A DNA stretch of 64,000 bases from Craterilacuibacter sp. RT1T (GCF_023502145.1 NZ_JAMFLI010000001.1:372001-436000); one strand, 5' to 3'; positions 30,097-37,725 are shown, counted from the stretch's first letter. The notes: a model not told the origin generated them from the letters alone. Numbers and translations are program-made.

Positions 30097-31091
30097 TGAC
30101 CGACACCGCAACCCCGCATGGCCCGATGGCCTTTTCTTTTGGCGACCCCGAGCCGGTGCTCAGCAATCGCGGCCTGCTCGATTATTTGCACTGCACCACG
30201 TTTGGCGGGCGTTGGTACGAACCGCCCGTTTCGCTGGATGGCTTGGCGCAGTCGTTCCGCGCATCGGTGCATCATGGCTCTGCGCTGTATGTGAAGCGCA
30301 ACGTTCTGGCCAGCACCTTCCGGCCGCATCCGCTGCTGTCGCGTGCTGGGTTCTCCCGGCTGGCGCTCGACTTCCTGATCTTCGGCAATGCGTACCTGGA
30401 ACGGCGCACGAATCAGGGCGGCCGCACTATTGAGCTGGCCCCCGCGCCCGCCAAGTACATGCGTCGCGGCCTTGAATCTGATACCTATTGGTACTGCGGC
30501 AGCAGTACGGATGGCGTTGCCATGCCTCGCGGCAGCGTTTATCACCTGATGGAATACGACGTGAACCAAGAGCTTTACGGCATGCCCGAATATCTGGCCG
30601 CGCTTAATTCAGCCTGGCTTAACGAATCTGCCACGCTTTTCCGCCGCAAATACTTCCAGAATGGCAGCCACGCCGGCTTCATTCTGTATATGACCGACAC
30701 CGTGCAGCAAGAGGGTGACGTTGATGCGCTACGCAAAGCGCTGAAAGACAGCAAGGGCCCTGGCAACTTCCGCAATCTTTTCGTCTACGCGCCGGGCGGC
30801 AAGAAAGACGGCATCCAGCTGCTCCCCGTGAGCGAGGTGGCGGCCAAGGATGATTTTTCCGGCATCAAGAACATCACCCGGGATGATCAGCTTGCCATGC
30901 ACCGCGTTCCGCCCCAGCTGCTTGGCGTCATGCCTGGCAACGTGGGCGGTTTTGGTGATGTAGAGAAGGCGGCAAAGGTTTTCTGGGTCAACGAAATCAA
31001 GCCGCTGCAGGCGCGCTTTGCCGAGCTAAACGACTGGCTGGGCGAAGAGGTGGTGCGCTTCGACGACTATGCGCTGGCCGACCCGGCCTAG
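30096..31091 (+). CDS. Q: Portal protein gpQ
   Basis: A 331-aa PBSX/P2-family portal protein (MAFSFGDPEPVLSNRGLLDY, YEPPVSLDGLAQSFRASVHH, FLIFGNAYLERRTNQGGRTI, NYxxxxFxxHxGFIL-like SHAGFILYMTDTV, MHRVPPQLLGVMPGNVGGFG). It forms the dodecameric ring at the head vertex and is the last phage gene before the attachment site. Confidence 0.95.
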   Translation: MTDTATPHGPMAFSFGDPEPVLSNRGLLDYLHCTTFGGRWYEPPVSLDGLAQSFRASVHHGSALYVKRNVLASTFRPHPLLSRAGFSRLALDFLIFGNAYLERRTNQGGRTIELAPAPAKYMRRGLESDTYWYCGSSTDGVAMPRGSVYHLMEYDVNQELYGMPEYLAALNSAWLNESATLFRRKYFQNGSHAGFILYMTDTVQQEGDVDALRKALKDSKGPGNFRNLFVYAPGGKKDGIQLLPVSEVAAKDDFSGIKNITRDDQLAMHRVPPQLLGVMPGNVGGFGDVEKAAKVFWVNEIKPLQARFAELNDWLGEEVVRFDDYALADPA

Positions 31092-31445
31092 CCCTCTCAG
31101 CCCTTTCTCGCCCTCAATGGCGGCCTGCGTGGCCGCCTGATTCTTTTCTTGCCTCAGTCCTTTCCCCGTTTGCCTCCATAAGTTCCGCTCGACCCCGTGG
31201 CGCGCGCTCGGGACCCCGCCCCGCCCGCCCGCTTCTTGGGTCGGAAAACATGCAGGTGCACGAAATACCCCGGCTGCCCGCCGTTACTGGCGCTCAATGG
31301 CACATTTTACTGCACGAAAAATCGTGCAAAATCGTGCAGCCAAACGTATGCAGCGGGCTTGTTGCGTTTTTGCCCGCTGTGCTGTTTTTATATTTTGGAG
31401 TGGCCGAGCCGCATATATCTATGACTTTTAATGCAAATCGGCACA
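31092..31445. other. Phage end region: no gene; possible cos and integrase arm sites
   Basis: No coding frame here looks real. A GC-rich stretch at 31190-31232, with alternating runs of C and CG, lies where P2-group phages keep cos, but I cannot match a cos core. The word TGCACGA/TCGTGCA occurs four times between 31257 and 31338, just before the attachment core, and may be integrase or excisionase arm sites. Confidence 0.45.
31257..31338. repeat. Four copies of TGCACGA/TCGTGCA near att
   Basis: Copies at 31257-31263 and 31311-31317 on the plus strand, and 31322-31328 and 31332-31338 inverted. The last three form an inverted and a direct repeat with AAA/AAAA spacers. Their place 108-189 bases from the attachment core suits arm-type binding sites of a tyrosine integrase. 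Confidence 0.5.
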
Positions 31446-31489
31446 CTGCAAAGCCGTCTACGCCGGTTCGATTCCGACCCCCGCCTCCA
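31446..31489 (+). other. Attachment site: 3' half of tRNA-Cys(GCA)
   Basis: Forty-four bases from the anticodon loop CTGCAAA through variable loop GTCTA, T-arm GGTTCGATTCC, acceptor strand and CCA, closely matching the 3' half of bacterial tRNA-Cys. The 5' half is missing: the bases just upstream cannot pair with the anticodon or acceptor strands. A terminator follows at once. This is the pattern left by an integrase that recombines in the 3' part of a tRNA gene. Confidence 0.88.
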
Positions 31490-31491
31490 AT

Positions 31492-31525
31492 AAAAGCCCG
31501 CAGATCAATGATCTGCGGGCTTTTT
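31492..31525 (+). terminator. Rho-independent terminator of the original tRNA-Cys gene
   Basis: AAAAGCCCGCAGATCA / TGATCTGCGGGCTTTTT, a 15-bp stem with a one-base centre and T run, three bases after the tRNA CCA end. Confidence 0.85.
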
Positions 31526-31862
31526 GCTTTTCGGCATGATTTGTTTATCACCATCCCTCATTAAAATGTGCAGTGCCGCTACGCCATAAGGCCGGTGTGC
31601 CATTCGCGCCTTCCTCACTGTTGTTGATGTTTCCGGCTGGTCTTGATGGGGCCCGAAAGCCGGGGTGTTTGGCTGGCATCTCACTTGCCCTGTCTGGATG
31701 GGGGCTGCTTGCGAGATGTGAAACAAGGCACGCATTATCGTGCGGCTATCTGTCTTGATGTGGGAGGGTAGGGACACAAGGCAAGGTTGGTAACCGGTCT
31801 ACTGTCATGCGTTTTCATGCGGAGTGGTCGAGTATTGCATAAATTAGAGCAGCAAGTATGGC
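31526..31862. other. Intergenic, no gene recognised
   Basis: This 337-bp stretch joins the attachment site to the first chromosomal gene. Short open frames lack ribosome sites and family character. Nothing else is recognised. Confidence 0.5.
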
Positions 31863-32561
31863 GTGACCTACCTAAGCTGGCTTATGACTCGCTCTACATC
31901 TCCTGCCTTGTTGCTGATCTGGATTGCACTTTTATGCCTCTTCAGTGGCGCGCTTAATATTTTTACGCTGCTGCGTTTTGCCTACTCGGTTTCCCATTTT
32001 TCTGGAAATCTGCTGGATATCGCGGATGATATTTTGCTGAAGCATGCCCTGGAGCAGGGTTGGCGTATTTTGCTGCTTATCGGTTTTTTTGCACTGGGCG
32101 CATTTATTTCCGGATTGCTCATGCGTGAGGGGCGAGGAGGCTATCGTCCCTTGTATGGTTATTTGATGTTGGGAATGGGGGTGGTGCTGTGGTTTTGGTC
32201 GCGTTACGGGCATGAGCAGGCCAGTTTTTTATATGCATTAACCATGACTATGGGCTGCCAGAATGCCTTGTATATCCAGTATCGCAGCAATGTTGTGCGC
32301 ACAACGCATATGACCGGAAATCTGACGGATTTTGGGGTTAACTTGGGTTATCTGGCGAGTGGTCAAAAGGATGTGGGCTGGAAGGTCTGGTTCAGTCTGA
32401 TGGAGATGGCGGGGTACTTTGCGGGAGGGGCTTTGGCGGTTGTGCTTTATCTGAGGGTTGGGCAATCGTCTTTTGAGTGGTTTTCGCTGGCCTATGCGGG
32501 CGGCGGTCTGTTTTATCTTTTGATCGGCCGTCAGGCTGATGGAGTGCATGGGCCGGCGTGA
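31863..32561 (+). CDS. DUF1275 (YoaK-type) membrane protein
   Basis: A 232-aa protein with six hydrophobic segments (for example LLLIWIALLCLFSGALNIFT, ILLLIGFFALGAFISGLLMR, LYGYLMLGMGVVLWFWSRYG). It carries the family's NAxxxQxxxxVRTTHMTGNLTD phrase (MGCQNALYIQY...RTTHMTGNLTDFG). DUF1275 proteins are inner-membrane proteins of unknown function. The first start is a GTG at 31863; an ATG at 31884 is an alternative. It is the first chromosomal gene after the prophage. Confidence 0.85.
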   Translation: MTYLSWLMTRSTSPALLLIWIALLCLFSGALNIFTLLRFAYSVSHFSGNLLDIADDILLKHALEQGWRILLLIGFFALGAFISGLLMREGRGGYRPLYGYLMLGMGVVLWFWSRYGHEQASFLYALTMTMGCQNALYIQYRSNVVRTTHMTGNLTDFGVNLGYLASGQKDVGWKVWFSLMEMAGYFAGGALAVVLYLRVGQSSFEWFSLAYAGGGLFYLLIGRQADGVHGPA

Positions 32562-32707
32562 GTGCTTTTCAGAGGAGGTGTTTTGTTTTGAGGGCCTGAT
32601 TGCGGGGTATTGCTGTCATGGTCTTGATCTTGGTCAGTGCATTAAGGGTGTGCGGACTATTAGAATAAGAGGGTTTAAGTCCGGTTTTTATTCTGAGGAA
32701 ATCAAGC

Positions 32708-33646
32708 ATGGCCATCGATTTGTCCGTCTCCTGGTTGGGTGTCAATATGGAGAACCCCCTGTACAACGCGTCCGGCGTGATGTGCCGCTCGCGTGAAGAG
32801 CTCGATGCCGTCGCCGCCTCTGCTGCCGGGGCATTGATTACCAAGAGTTGCACGCTGTCTGCGCGCGAGGGGAACCCCGAGCCGCGTTATGCGACGGCAC
32901 CATTTGGCAGTATTAATTCGATGGGCCTGCCTAACGCCGGCTACGAATACTATCTCGATTACGCCAAAATTTACGATCACGCTAGCGGTAAGCCGCTGTT
33001 TGTCTCGATTTCCGGCATGACGCTGGAAGAGAACCTGACCATGCTTAAGGCGTTTCGCGATGCCGAATTGCCGTGCCTGGTCGAGCTCAATCTGAGCTGC
33101 CCGAACCTGCCGGGCAAGGCGCAGATCGGTTACGATTTTGCCGCATCCAGCCATGTATTGAGCGAAGTGGTTAAAGTGTACGACAAGCCTTTTGGCGTCA
33201 AGCTGCCGCCTTACTTCGATCCGGTTCACTTTGCCGAGATGGCATCGGTGCTCAATAGCTTCCCATCGCTCAAGTACGTCACCTGTATTAACTCGGTTGG
33301 CAACGGTCTGGTGATCGATATCGATCAGGAGTCGGTGGTCATCAAGCCTAAGGCGGGTCTGGGTGGCTTGGGCGGCGATTATGTCTTGCCGACTGCGCTG
33401 GCCAATGTGCGTGAATTCTCACGCCTCTTGGACGACAAGCATGTGATCGGCTGTGGCGGTATCAAGAGCGGGCGCGAGGCGTTTATGCACATTCTGGCGG
33501 GTGCAACCGCGATTCAGGTGGGAACTTGCCTGTACGAAGAAGGCGTGGATTGTTTCGCGCGCATCCTGAACGAGCTGGCTGCCATCATGGAGGCAAAGGG
33601 TTACAGCAAGCTCGCCGACTTCCGCGGCAAGCTGCGTACCATGTAA
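32708..33646 (+). CDS. pyrD: Dihydroorotate dehydrogenase, class 1A (fumarate-type)
   Basis: A 312-aa soluble flavoenzyme oxidising dihydroorotate to orotate in pyrimidine synthesis. The sequence follows the class 1A enzyme of Lactococcus closely: NPLYNASGVMC, GALITKSCTLSAREGNPEPR, FGSINSMGLPNAGYEYYLDY, the active-site Cys131 in LNLSCPNLPGKAQ, CINSVGNGL, GGLGGDYVLPTALANVREF and GCGGIKSGREAF. Class 2 enzymes, usual in proteobacteria, are membrane-bound and use Ser and quinone; this one should use fumarate. GAGGA lies before the ATG. A strong terminator follows. Confidence 0.93.
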   Translation: MAIDLSVSWLGVNMENPLYNASGVMCRSREELDAVAASAAGALITKSCTLSAREGNPEPRYATAPFGSINSMGLPNAGYEYYLDYAKIYDHASGKPLFVSISGMTLEENLTMLKAFRDAELPCLVELNLSCPNLPGKAQIGYDFAASSHVLSEVVKVYDKPFGVKLPPYFDPVHFAEMASVLNSFPSLKYVTCINSVGNGLVIDIDQESVVIKPKAGLGGLGGDYVLPTALANVREFSRLLDDKHVIGCGGIKSGREAFMHILAGATAIQVGTCLYEEGVDCFARILNELAAIMEAKGYSKLADFRGKLRTM

Positions 33647-33662
33647 GCGTAACCGCTTGCGC

Positions 33663-33699
33663 ATACAACAACGCCCCGCAGTGCGGGGCGTTGTTGTAT
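33663..33699 (+). terminator. Terminator after pyrD
   Basis: A perfect stem ATACAACAACGCCCCGCA / TGCGGGGCGTTGTTGTAT around one base, 16 bases after the pyrD stop. Because it is symmetric it may also end the leftward micro-ORF transcript. Confidence 0.85.
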
Positions 33700-33704
33700 C
33701 TGCC

Positions 33705-33794
33705 TCAGTGGCAGAGCAGGCTAAGCCAGCCGGCGGTGAAGATGGCAAGACCGCTGCTGCGTTGCAGTGGGTGGCGTCTGATCCAGGCAAACAT
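33705..33794 (-). CDS. Fur-controlled membrane micro-protein, 29 aa
   Basis: A leftward ATG (33792-33794) with AAGGAG nine bases upstream opens a 29-codon frame: a basic start (FAWIRRHPLQRSS) followed by a hydrophobic helix (GLAIFTAGWLSLLC). It ends just before the terminator at 33663-33699. A near-consensus Fur box lies 31 bases upstream. Promoter, ribosome site and terminator together make this look like a real iron-responsive transcription unit coding a one-helix membrane peptide. No family recognised. Confidence 0.5.
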   Translation of the reverse strand: MFAWIRRHPLQRSSGLAIFTAGWLSLLCH

Positions 33795-33824
33795 GGCGTT
33801 GAGTCTCCTTGCTGATGTGTTTAA

Positions 33825-33839
33825 TGATATTAATTCTCA
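33825..33839. promoter_or_regulatory. Fur box
   Basis: TGATATTAATTCTCA matches the 7-1-7 Fur consensus TGATAAT-N-ATTATCA at 12 of 14 positions. It lies between the micro-ORF at 33794 and the end of katA, so the regulated gene is most likely the leftward micro-ORF. Confidence 0.7.
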
Positions 33840-33890
33840 TTTGCAAGTTGGTCAATCCCGCGCCATGTCAGCCCGGCATGGCTCCCGTGT

Positions 33891-35318
33891 TTACAAGCCG
33901 AGTGCGCGGGCGACACCGGCACCATAGGCCGGGTCGGCCAGCGTGCAGTTGGCAATATGGCGGCGCTTGATCTTGATATCGGCATCTCCCATGGCGCGGG
34001 CGGTGTTATCGAACAGGCGCTGTTGCTCGTCCGCGCTCATCAGCTGGAATAGCGCGCGCGGCTGGCTGTAATAATCACTGTCCTCGCGGTGGTTCCAGCG
34101 CTGTGCGGCGCCGGAGAGTGTCAGTGGCGGCTCGCTGAAGTCCGGTTGCTCCTGCCATTGACCGTAGCTGTTGGGCTCGTAGGCGAGCGTGCTGCCGTGG
34201 TTGCCATCCATGCGCATGGCGCCGTCACGATGGTAGCTATGGAACGGGCAGCGCGGTGCGTTGACCGGGATCTGGCCGTGATTCACCCCCAGACGGTAGC
34301 GCTGCGCATCACCGTAGGAGAATAGCCGGCCCTGCAGCATGCGGTCAGGCGAGAAGCTGATGCCTGGTACGACATGGGCCGGATTGAATGCGGCCTGCTC
34401 GACCTCGGCAAAGTAATTGGCCGGGTTGCGGTTGAGCTCAAATTCACCCACCTCGATCAGCGGGTAGTCGCCATGTGGCCACACCTTGGACAGATCAAAC
34501 GGGTTGAACGGGCATTCGGCAGCCTGCTGCTCGCTCATGATCTGGATAAATAGCGTCCAGCGCGGGAAGTCACCGTTGTCGATGCTATCCAGCAAGTCAC
34601 GCTGTGCGCTTTCGCGATCACGGCCTACCAGTGCTTGCGCTTCGGCATCGCTCAGATTCTTGATGCCTTGCTGGCTGCGGAAGTGAAATTTCACCCAGTG
34701 GCGCTCGTTCGCGGCATTGATCAGGCTAAAGGTATGGCTGCCGAAACCATGCATATGGCGGTAGCTGGCCGGGATGCCGCGGTCGCCCATCACATAAGTG
34801 ATCTGATGTAGCGCCTCGGGTAGCAGTGTCCAGAAGTCCCAATTATTGTTGGCGCTGCGCATATTGGTGCGCGGGTCGCGTTTGACCGCATGGTTGAGGT
34901 CGGGGAATTTCAGAGGGTCGCGCAGGAAGAACACCGGCGTGTTGTTGCCCACCAGATCCCAGTTGCCCTCTTCGGTGTAAAACTTCAGCGCAAAGCCGCG
35001 AATGTCGCGCTCGGCATCCGCCGCGCCGCGCTCGCCCGCTACGGTAGAGAAGCGGGCAAACAGCTCGGTCTTTTTGCCGATGGCGGAAAATAGCTTGGCG
35101 CGGGTATAGCGGCTAATGTCGTGGGTGACGGTGAAGGTGCCAAAAGCGCCCGACCCTTTGGCATGCATGCGTCGCTCCGGGATCACCTCGCGGTCGAAGT
35201 GGGCGAGTTTTTCCAGAAACCACACATCCTGCAGCAGCATCGGGCCGCGCTCGCCGGCGGTCATTACATTCTGATTGTCGGGGACCGGTGCGCCGGCCTG
35301 GGTCGTGAGTTTGTTCAT
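33891..35318 (-). CDS. katA: Monofunctional haem catalase
   Basis: A 475-aa small-subunit (clade 3) catalase that breaks down hydrogen peroxide. Key parts: the catalytic His in [20 protein letters not shown] (H52), [19 protein letters not shown], the distal Asn in the [12 protein letters not shown] region, and the proximal haem-ligand segment [17 protein letters not shown] with its Tyr. The start MNKLTTQAG at 35318 has GGAG six bases upstream. A 22-codon frame precedes it by 17 bases. The gene is leftward with its own promoter region between 35404 and 35500. Confidence 0.95.
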   Translation of the reverse strand: MNKLTTQAGAPVPDNQNVMTAGERGPMLLQDVWFLEKLAHFDREVIPERRMHAKGSGAFGTFTVTHDISRYTRAKLFSAIGKKTELFARFSTVAGERGAADAERDIRGFALKFYTEEGNWDLVGNNTPVFFLRDPLKFPDLNHAVKRDPRTNMRSANNNWDFWTLLPEALHQITYVMGDRGIPASYRHMHGFGSHTFSLINAANERHWVKFHFRSQQGIKNLSDAEAQALVGRDRESAQRDLLDSIDNGDFPRWTLFIQIMSEQQAAECPFNPFDLSKVWPHGDYPLIEVGEFELNRNPANYFAEVEQAAFNPAHVVPGISFSPDRMLQGRLFSYGDAQRYRLGVNHGQIPVNAPRCPFHSYHRDGAMRMDGNHGSTLAYEPNSYGQWQEQPDFSEPPLTLSGAAQRWNHREDSDYYSQPRALFQLMSADEQQRLFDNTARAMGDADIKIKRRHIANCTLADPAYGAGVARALGL

Positions 35319-35335
35319 GTTTCGCTCCATCGGGT

Positions 35336-35404
35336 TTATTGCAGCCAGACCAGGTTCGCGTATAGATCGAACCAGCCATCCAGCCAGTTGCCATCGTGTT
35401 TCAT
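35336..35404 (-). CDS. Short ORF upstream of katA, 22 aa
   Basis: An ATG at 35402-35404 with CAGGA eight bases upstream opens a 22-codon frame rich in Trp and Asp ([17 protein letters not shown]) that stops 17 bases before the katA start. It could be a leader peptide affecting katA translation or a small co-expressed protein. The ribosome site and the Trp-rich, non-random composition are the only support. Confidence 0.4.
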   Translation of the reverse strand: MKHDGNWLDGWFDLYANLVWLQ

Positions 35405-35474
35405 GGTCGTGTCCTGCTGTTGATGAAGTGATTATGCCTTTGCTTTATAGTTTTGTTAAATTGAATATATGTTT

Positions 35475-35499
35475 TCGATAGTTAGCTTTTGACTATCGA
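35475..35499. promoter_or_regulatory. Palindrome in the katA promoter region
   Basis: TCGATAGT-N9-ACTATCGA, a perfect 8-bp inverted repeat in AT-rich DNA about 70-95 bases upstream of the short ORF. It may bind a peroxide regulator. The ATAG/CTAT spacing does not fit the standard OxyR pattern, so the binding protein is unknown. Confidence 0.5.
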
Positions 35500-35500
35500 T

Positions 35501-35523
35501 AAAAAAGGAGGCATAGCCTCCTT
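35501..35523 (-). terminator. Terminator of rdgC
   Basis: On the minus strand AAGGAGGC / GCCTCCTT with a three-base loop is followed by TTTTTT, 16 bases after the rdgC stop. Confidence 0.8.
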
Positions 35524-35538
35524 GTTGTTTATCCTGCT

Positions 35539-36543
35539 TCAATTCCACGGCACATCATCGTCGCCGCTACCCGCTGCGGAGGGGGTATGGCTGGCGGCAG
35601 GGCTAGCGGGTGTAGCGGCCGGTTGGCTGGTCGCCTCCATCTGCTCGTCAGTCAGGCCGTCCAGCGATTCGACCAGTGCTTCGACGATATCGCCCAGCTC
35701 TTCGCTCATCAGAATGAAGGTGGCCTCGAACAGGCTTTCCATATCATCGCCGGCGCCGCTGGCTTCTTCTTGCAGGACATCAAGGAACTGGATGCGCTTA
35801 AGCTGCAAGGCATCGGTCAGTACAAAGCGCACGCGCTCGCGCCAGATCAGGCCGACGCGCGTGACCAGCATGCCGTTAGCGATGTGCTGCTTGATATCGT
35901 CGCTGGTCAGATCCATGCGCGTGCAGCGAATGATGGCGCCGTTCTCGCCCGGATCCTTCAGCTCGCACTCGGCATCCAGTTCGAAGCCATGCGGCGCTTC
36001 GCCATCGGCCACCCAGCTCGTCATCGCGGTATGCGGTGCCAGCTTGGTGCGCGGCAAGGCGGCAGGGAAGGGCGGCAGAGCATCGCGCAGTTGCGAAACC
36101 AGTGCTTCGGCCTTGCTGGCCGTGCCGCTATCGACCATCAGCCACTGACGGCGCGTATCCAGATAGGCAGTCAGCCGGCCGGAACGGGTAAAGGCGCGTG
36201 GCAACAGATCATCGGTAATCTGCTCTTTTAACTCCAGCTTTTCCTTGCGGCCTATTTTGCGCAGCTCGGTGTTCTCGATCTCGCTGATCTTGGCATCGAG
36301 GAAGTCACGAATCACGCCGGCCGGCAGCACCTTGTCTTCGCGCTTGAGCGCGACCATCAGGCAATCGCGTACCGGATAGACCGGATCGACCAGAAAACCT
36401 GCCGGCGGCACCCAGCCTTCGCTGAACCAATCCAGACCCATGCAGTGGGAGAAGGGGCGTTTTTCCAGTACTTCCGACAGTTTTTCGGTAGAAGGAATCG
36501 AATTTTCGCTTAGGCGATAAAAAGAGAGTTGCTTAAACCACAT
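35539..36543 (-). CDS. rdgC: Recombination-associated protein RdgC
   Basis: A 334-aa RdgC protein; the start MWFKQLSFYRLSENSIPSTE at 36541-36543 is the family's standard N-terminus. Other family blocks: RPFSHCMGLDWFSEGWVPPA, KIGRKEKLELKEQITDDLLP, RTKLAPHTAMTSWVADGEAP, ENGAIIRCTRMDLTSDDIKQ. It forms ring dimers on duplex DNA and limits RecA; in Neisseria it affects pilin variation. The Ala/Ser/Pro-rich tail (last 40 residues) is longer than in E. coli. The frame is open 5' of this start into a tRNA gene, which is not coding. Confidence 0.95.
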   Translation of the reverse strand: MWFKQLSFYRLSENSIPSTEKLSEVLEKRPFSHCMGLDWFSEGWVPPAGFLVDPVYPVRDCLMVALKREDKVLPAGVIRDFLDAKISEIENTELRKIGRKEKLELKEQITDDLLPRAFTRSGRLTAYLDTRRQWLMVDSGTASKAEALVSQLRDALPPFPAALPRTKLAPHTAMTSWVADGEAPHGFELDAECELKDPGENGAIIRCTRMDLTSDDIKQHIANGMLVTRVGLIWRERVRFVLTDALQLKRIQFLDVLQEEASGAGDDMESLFEATFILMSEELGDIVEALVESLDGLTDEQMEATSQPAATPASPAASHTPSAAGSGDDDVPWN

Positions 36544-36631
36544 ATTTAATAGATAATGCTCGTCCTCAGAAGCAATTATTGTACCGCAATCAAAACGGGC
36601 CATGTCGCAACTGGGGAAATAAAGTTGAAAG

Positions 36632-36708
36632 CGGAGTGTGGCGCAGTCCGGTAGCGCACCTGGTTTGGGACCAGGGGGTCCAAGGTTCGAATCCTTGTAC
36701 TCCGACCA
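36632..36708 (+). tRNA. tRNA-Pro(TGG), copy 1
   Basis: A 77-nt cloverleaf with encoded CCA. Anticodon stem-loop CCTGG-TTTGGGA-CCAGG gives TGG. T-loop GGTTCGAATCC. Identical to the two copies that follow. Confidence 0.97.
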
Positions 36709-36740
36709 CAACTTAACAAGTTAGCAGCATGATTTTTCGG

Positions 36741-36817
36741 CGGAGTGTGGCGCAGTCCGGTAGCGCACCTGGTTTGGGACCAGGGGGTCCAAGGTTCGAA
36801 TCCTTGTACTCCGACCA
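36741..36817 (+). tRNA. tRNA-Pro(TGG), copy 2
   Basis: Identical over all 77 bases to copy 1; the 32-nt spacer between copies 1 and 2 is unrelated to the next spacer. Confidence 0.97.
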
Positions 36818-36850
36818 TCACGCAGCAGCTTGTTGTTTTGAAGTTCATGA

Positions 36851-36927
36851 CGGAGTGTGGCGCAGTCCGGTAGCGCACCTGGTTTGGGACCAGGGGGTCC
36901 AAGGTTCGAATCCTTGTACTCCGACCA
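36851..36927 (+). tRNA. tRNA-Pro(TGG), copy 3
   Basis: Identical to copies 1 and 2, after a 33-nt spacer. Confidence 0.97.
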
Positions 36928-37010
36928 TTACTTCAAGTTTTGCCAGTGTTGAAACTTCGATAAGTTTGCGGTAAATTTTGACTTGTATAAATAGTCTTTA
37001 TCGTAAGAAT

Positions 37011-37087
37011 CGGAGTGTAGCTTAGCCTGGTAGAGCGCTACGTTCGGGACGTAGAGGCCGGAGGTTCGAATCCTCTCACTCCGACCA
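37011..37087 (+). tRNA. tRNA-Pro(CGG)
   Basis: A 77-nt cloverleaf with CCA. Anticodon stem-loop CTACG-TTCGGGA-CGTAG gives CGG. Shares the CGGAGTGT acceptor with the TGG copies. Confidence 0.96.
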
Positions 37088-37093
37088 GAATTC

Positions 37094-37129
37094 AAAAGCC
37101 TTGATCGTTTTAATCATCAAGGCTTTTTT
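37094..37129 (+). terminator. Terminator after tRNA-Pro(CGG)
   Basis: AAGCCTTGAT / ATCAAGGCTT stem with a TTTTTT run, nine bases after the tRNA. Confidence 0.8.
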
Positions 37130-37141
37130 ACAAGTTGGTTC

Positions 37142-37217
37142 GCCGGTATAGCTCAGTTGGTAGAGCAGCGCATTCGTAATGCGAAGGTCGGGGGTTCAAC
37201 TCCTCTTACCGGCACCA
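37142..37217 (+). tRNA. tRNA-Thr(CGT)
   Basis: A 76-nt cloverleaf with CCA. Anticodon loop TTCGTAA gives CGT. The T-loop is GGTTCAACTCC. Confidence 0.95.
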
Positions 37218-37233
37218 TAAAAATCAAGCACTT

Positions 37234-37262
37234 AGGCCAATCCGCAAGGGTTGGCCTTTTTG
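37234..37262 (+). terminator. Terminator after tRNA-Thr(CGT)
   Basis: AGGCCAA / TTGGCCT stem followed by TTTTT, 16 bases after the tRNA. Confidence 0.8.
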
Positions 37263-37350
37263 TTTTCTGCTTCGCATCGCCACTTTTCGGCAGTGTAGCC
37301 ACCGTGTAGCGGTCGTATTGTTGGCCTATTCAGGTCAAATCCACTGCTCG

Positions 37351-37611
37351 CTAACTGTTAAATCCCGGACGATTATTTACGCGTTTTACGAATAATTCAG
37401 GGTACTTTGTTTGTCAGCGTTTTAATGCCTGAACTGGGGCCGTGTACTCAAGGGCTTTTTGCGGGAGCTGTTGGTTGTAGAGTTACAGATAACGCTCTAG
37501 TGTCTGCGCCAGATCCAAGACACCATTAAAATGGTGCGTGGCCAGCACATCGGCTATTCGGCTATTGAAGTGTTTGGCCATACCATTCGTCTGCGGGTGC
37601 CGGGGCGTGAT
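37351..37611 (-). pseudogene. Relic of an IS481-type transposase (3' end)
   Basis: Read leftward, 37611-37351 gives the C-terminal end of an IS481-family integrase-core transposase: TPRHPQTNGMAKHFNSRIAD, VLATHHFNGVLDLAQTLERYL, stop, LYNQQLPQKALEYTAPVQAL, stop, YPELFVKRVNNRPG. Two in-frame stops and the missing catalytic N-terminal two-thirds show it is dead. It lies just after the tRNA cluster, a common insertion zone. No terminal inverted repeat is evident. Confidence 0.85.
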
Positions 37612-37725
37612 TGAAGCTAGAGAAGATTCTGCTTCAGCACGCTATACAACAAGCCTGATTTGCGACTGAACCAGATTCGCCAGCGGCCTGTATCGGGCCG
37701 CTGGCTCATTTGCTTGATTTCTTTT
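37612..37725. other. Intergenic hairpin downstream of the EAL-HDOD gene
   Basis: GCCAGCGGCC-N6-GGGCCGCTGGC (37679-37705) forms a strong stem just after the leftward EAL-HDOD gene. It lacks a clear T run, so it may be a weak terminator or mRNA-end structure. No gene here. Confidence 0.45.

Larger units (their letters stand above)
1..31489. mobile_element. P2-like (Peduovirus-type) prophage, left end outside window
   Basis: The gene order D-U-T-E'-E-FII-FI / I-J-W-V / S-R / lysis / X-L-M-N-O on the minus strand with P-Q on the plus strand is that of P2-group myophages. Ogr-like and CII-like regulators lie at the left. The right limit is set by a 44-nt 3' tRNA-Cys half (31446-31489) followed by a terminator, after which only chromosomal genes appear. 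No integrase is seen, so it must lie left of position 1, where an intact tRNA-Cys would also be expected. All structural genes are intact, so the prophage may be functional. The tail-fibre slot holds a diversity-generating retroelement. Confidence 0.93.

Noticed and set aside
31394..31445. GGAGTGGCCGAGC, looking like the D-arm of a tRNA, upstream of the tRNA-Cys half
   Set aside because: It cannot pair with the acceptor or anticodon strands of the Cys half and gives no cloverleaf, so no whole tRNA is present here.
31197..31564. Short rightward frames between the portal gene and the terminator
   Set aside because: They run through the attachment-site tRNA half and terminator and have no protein-like features.
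35447..35500. OxyR site upstream of katA
   Set aside because: ATAG and CTAT words occur, but not with the 7-base spacing of the four-part OxyR motif. Reported only as an unassigned palindrome.
36632..36927. CRISPR-like array of regularly spaced repeats
   Set aside because: The repeats are 77-nt tRNA-Pro genes with clear cloverleaf folds; no cas genes lie nearby.
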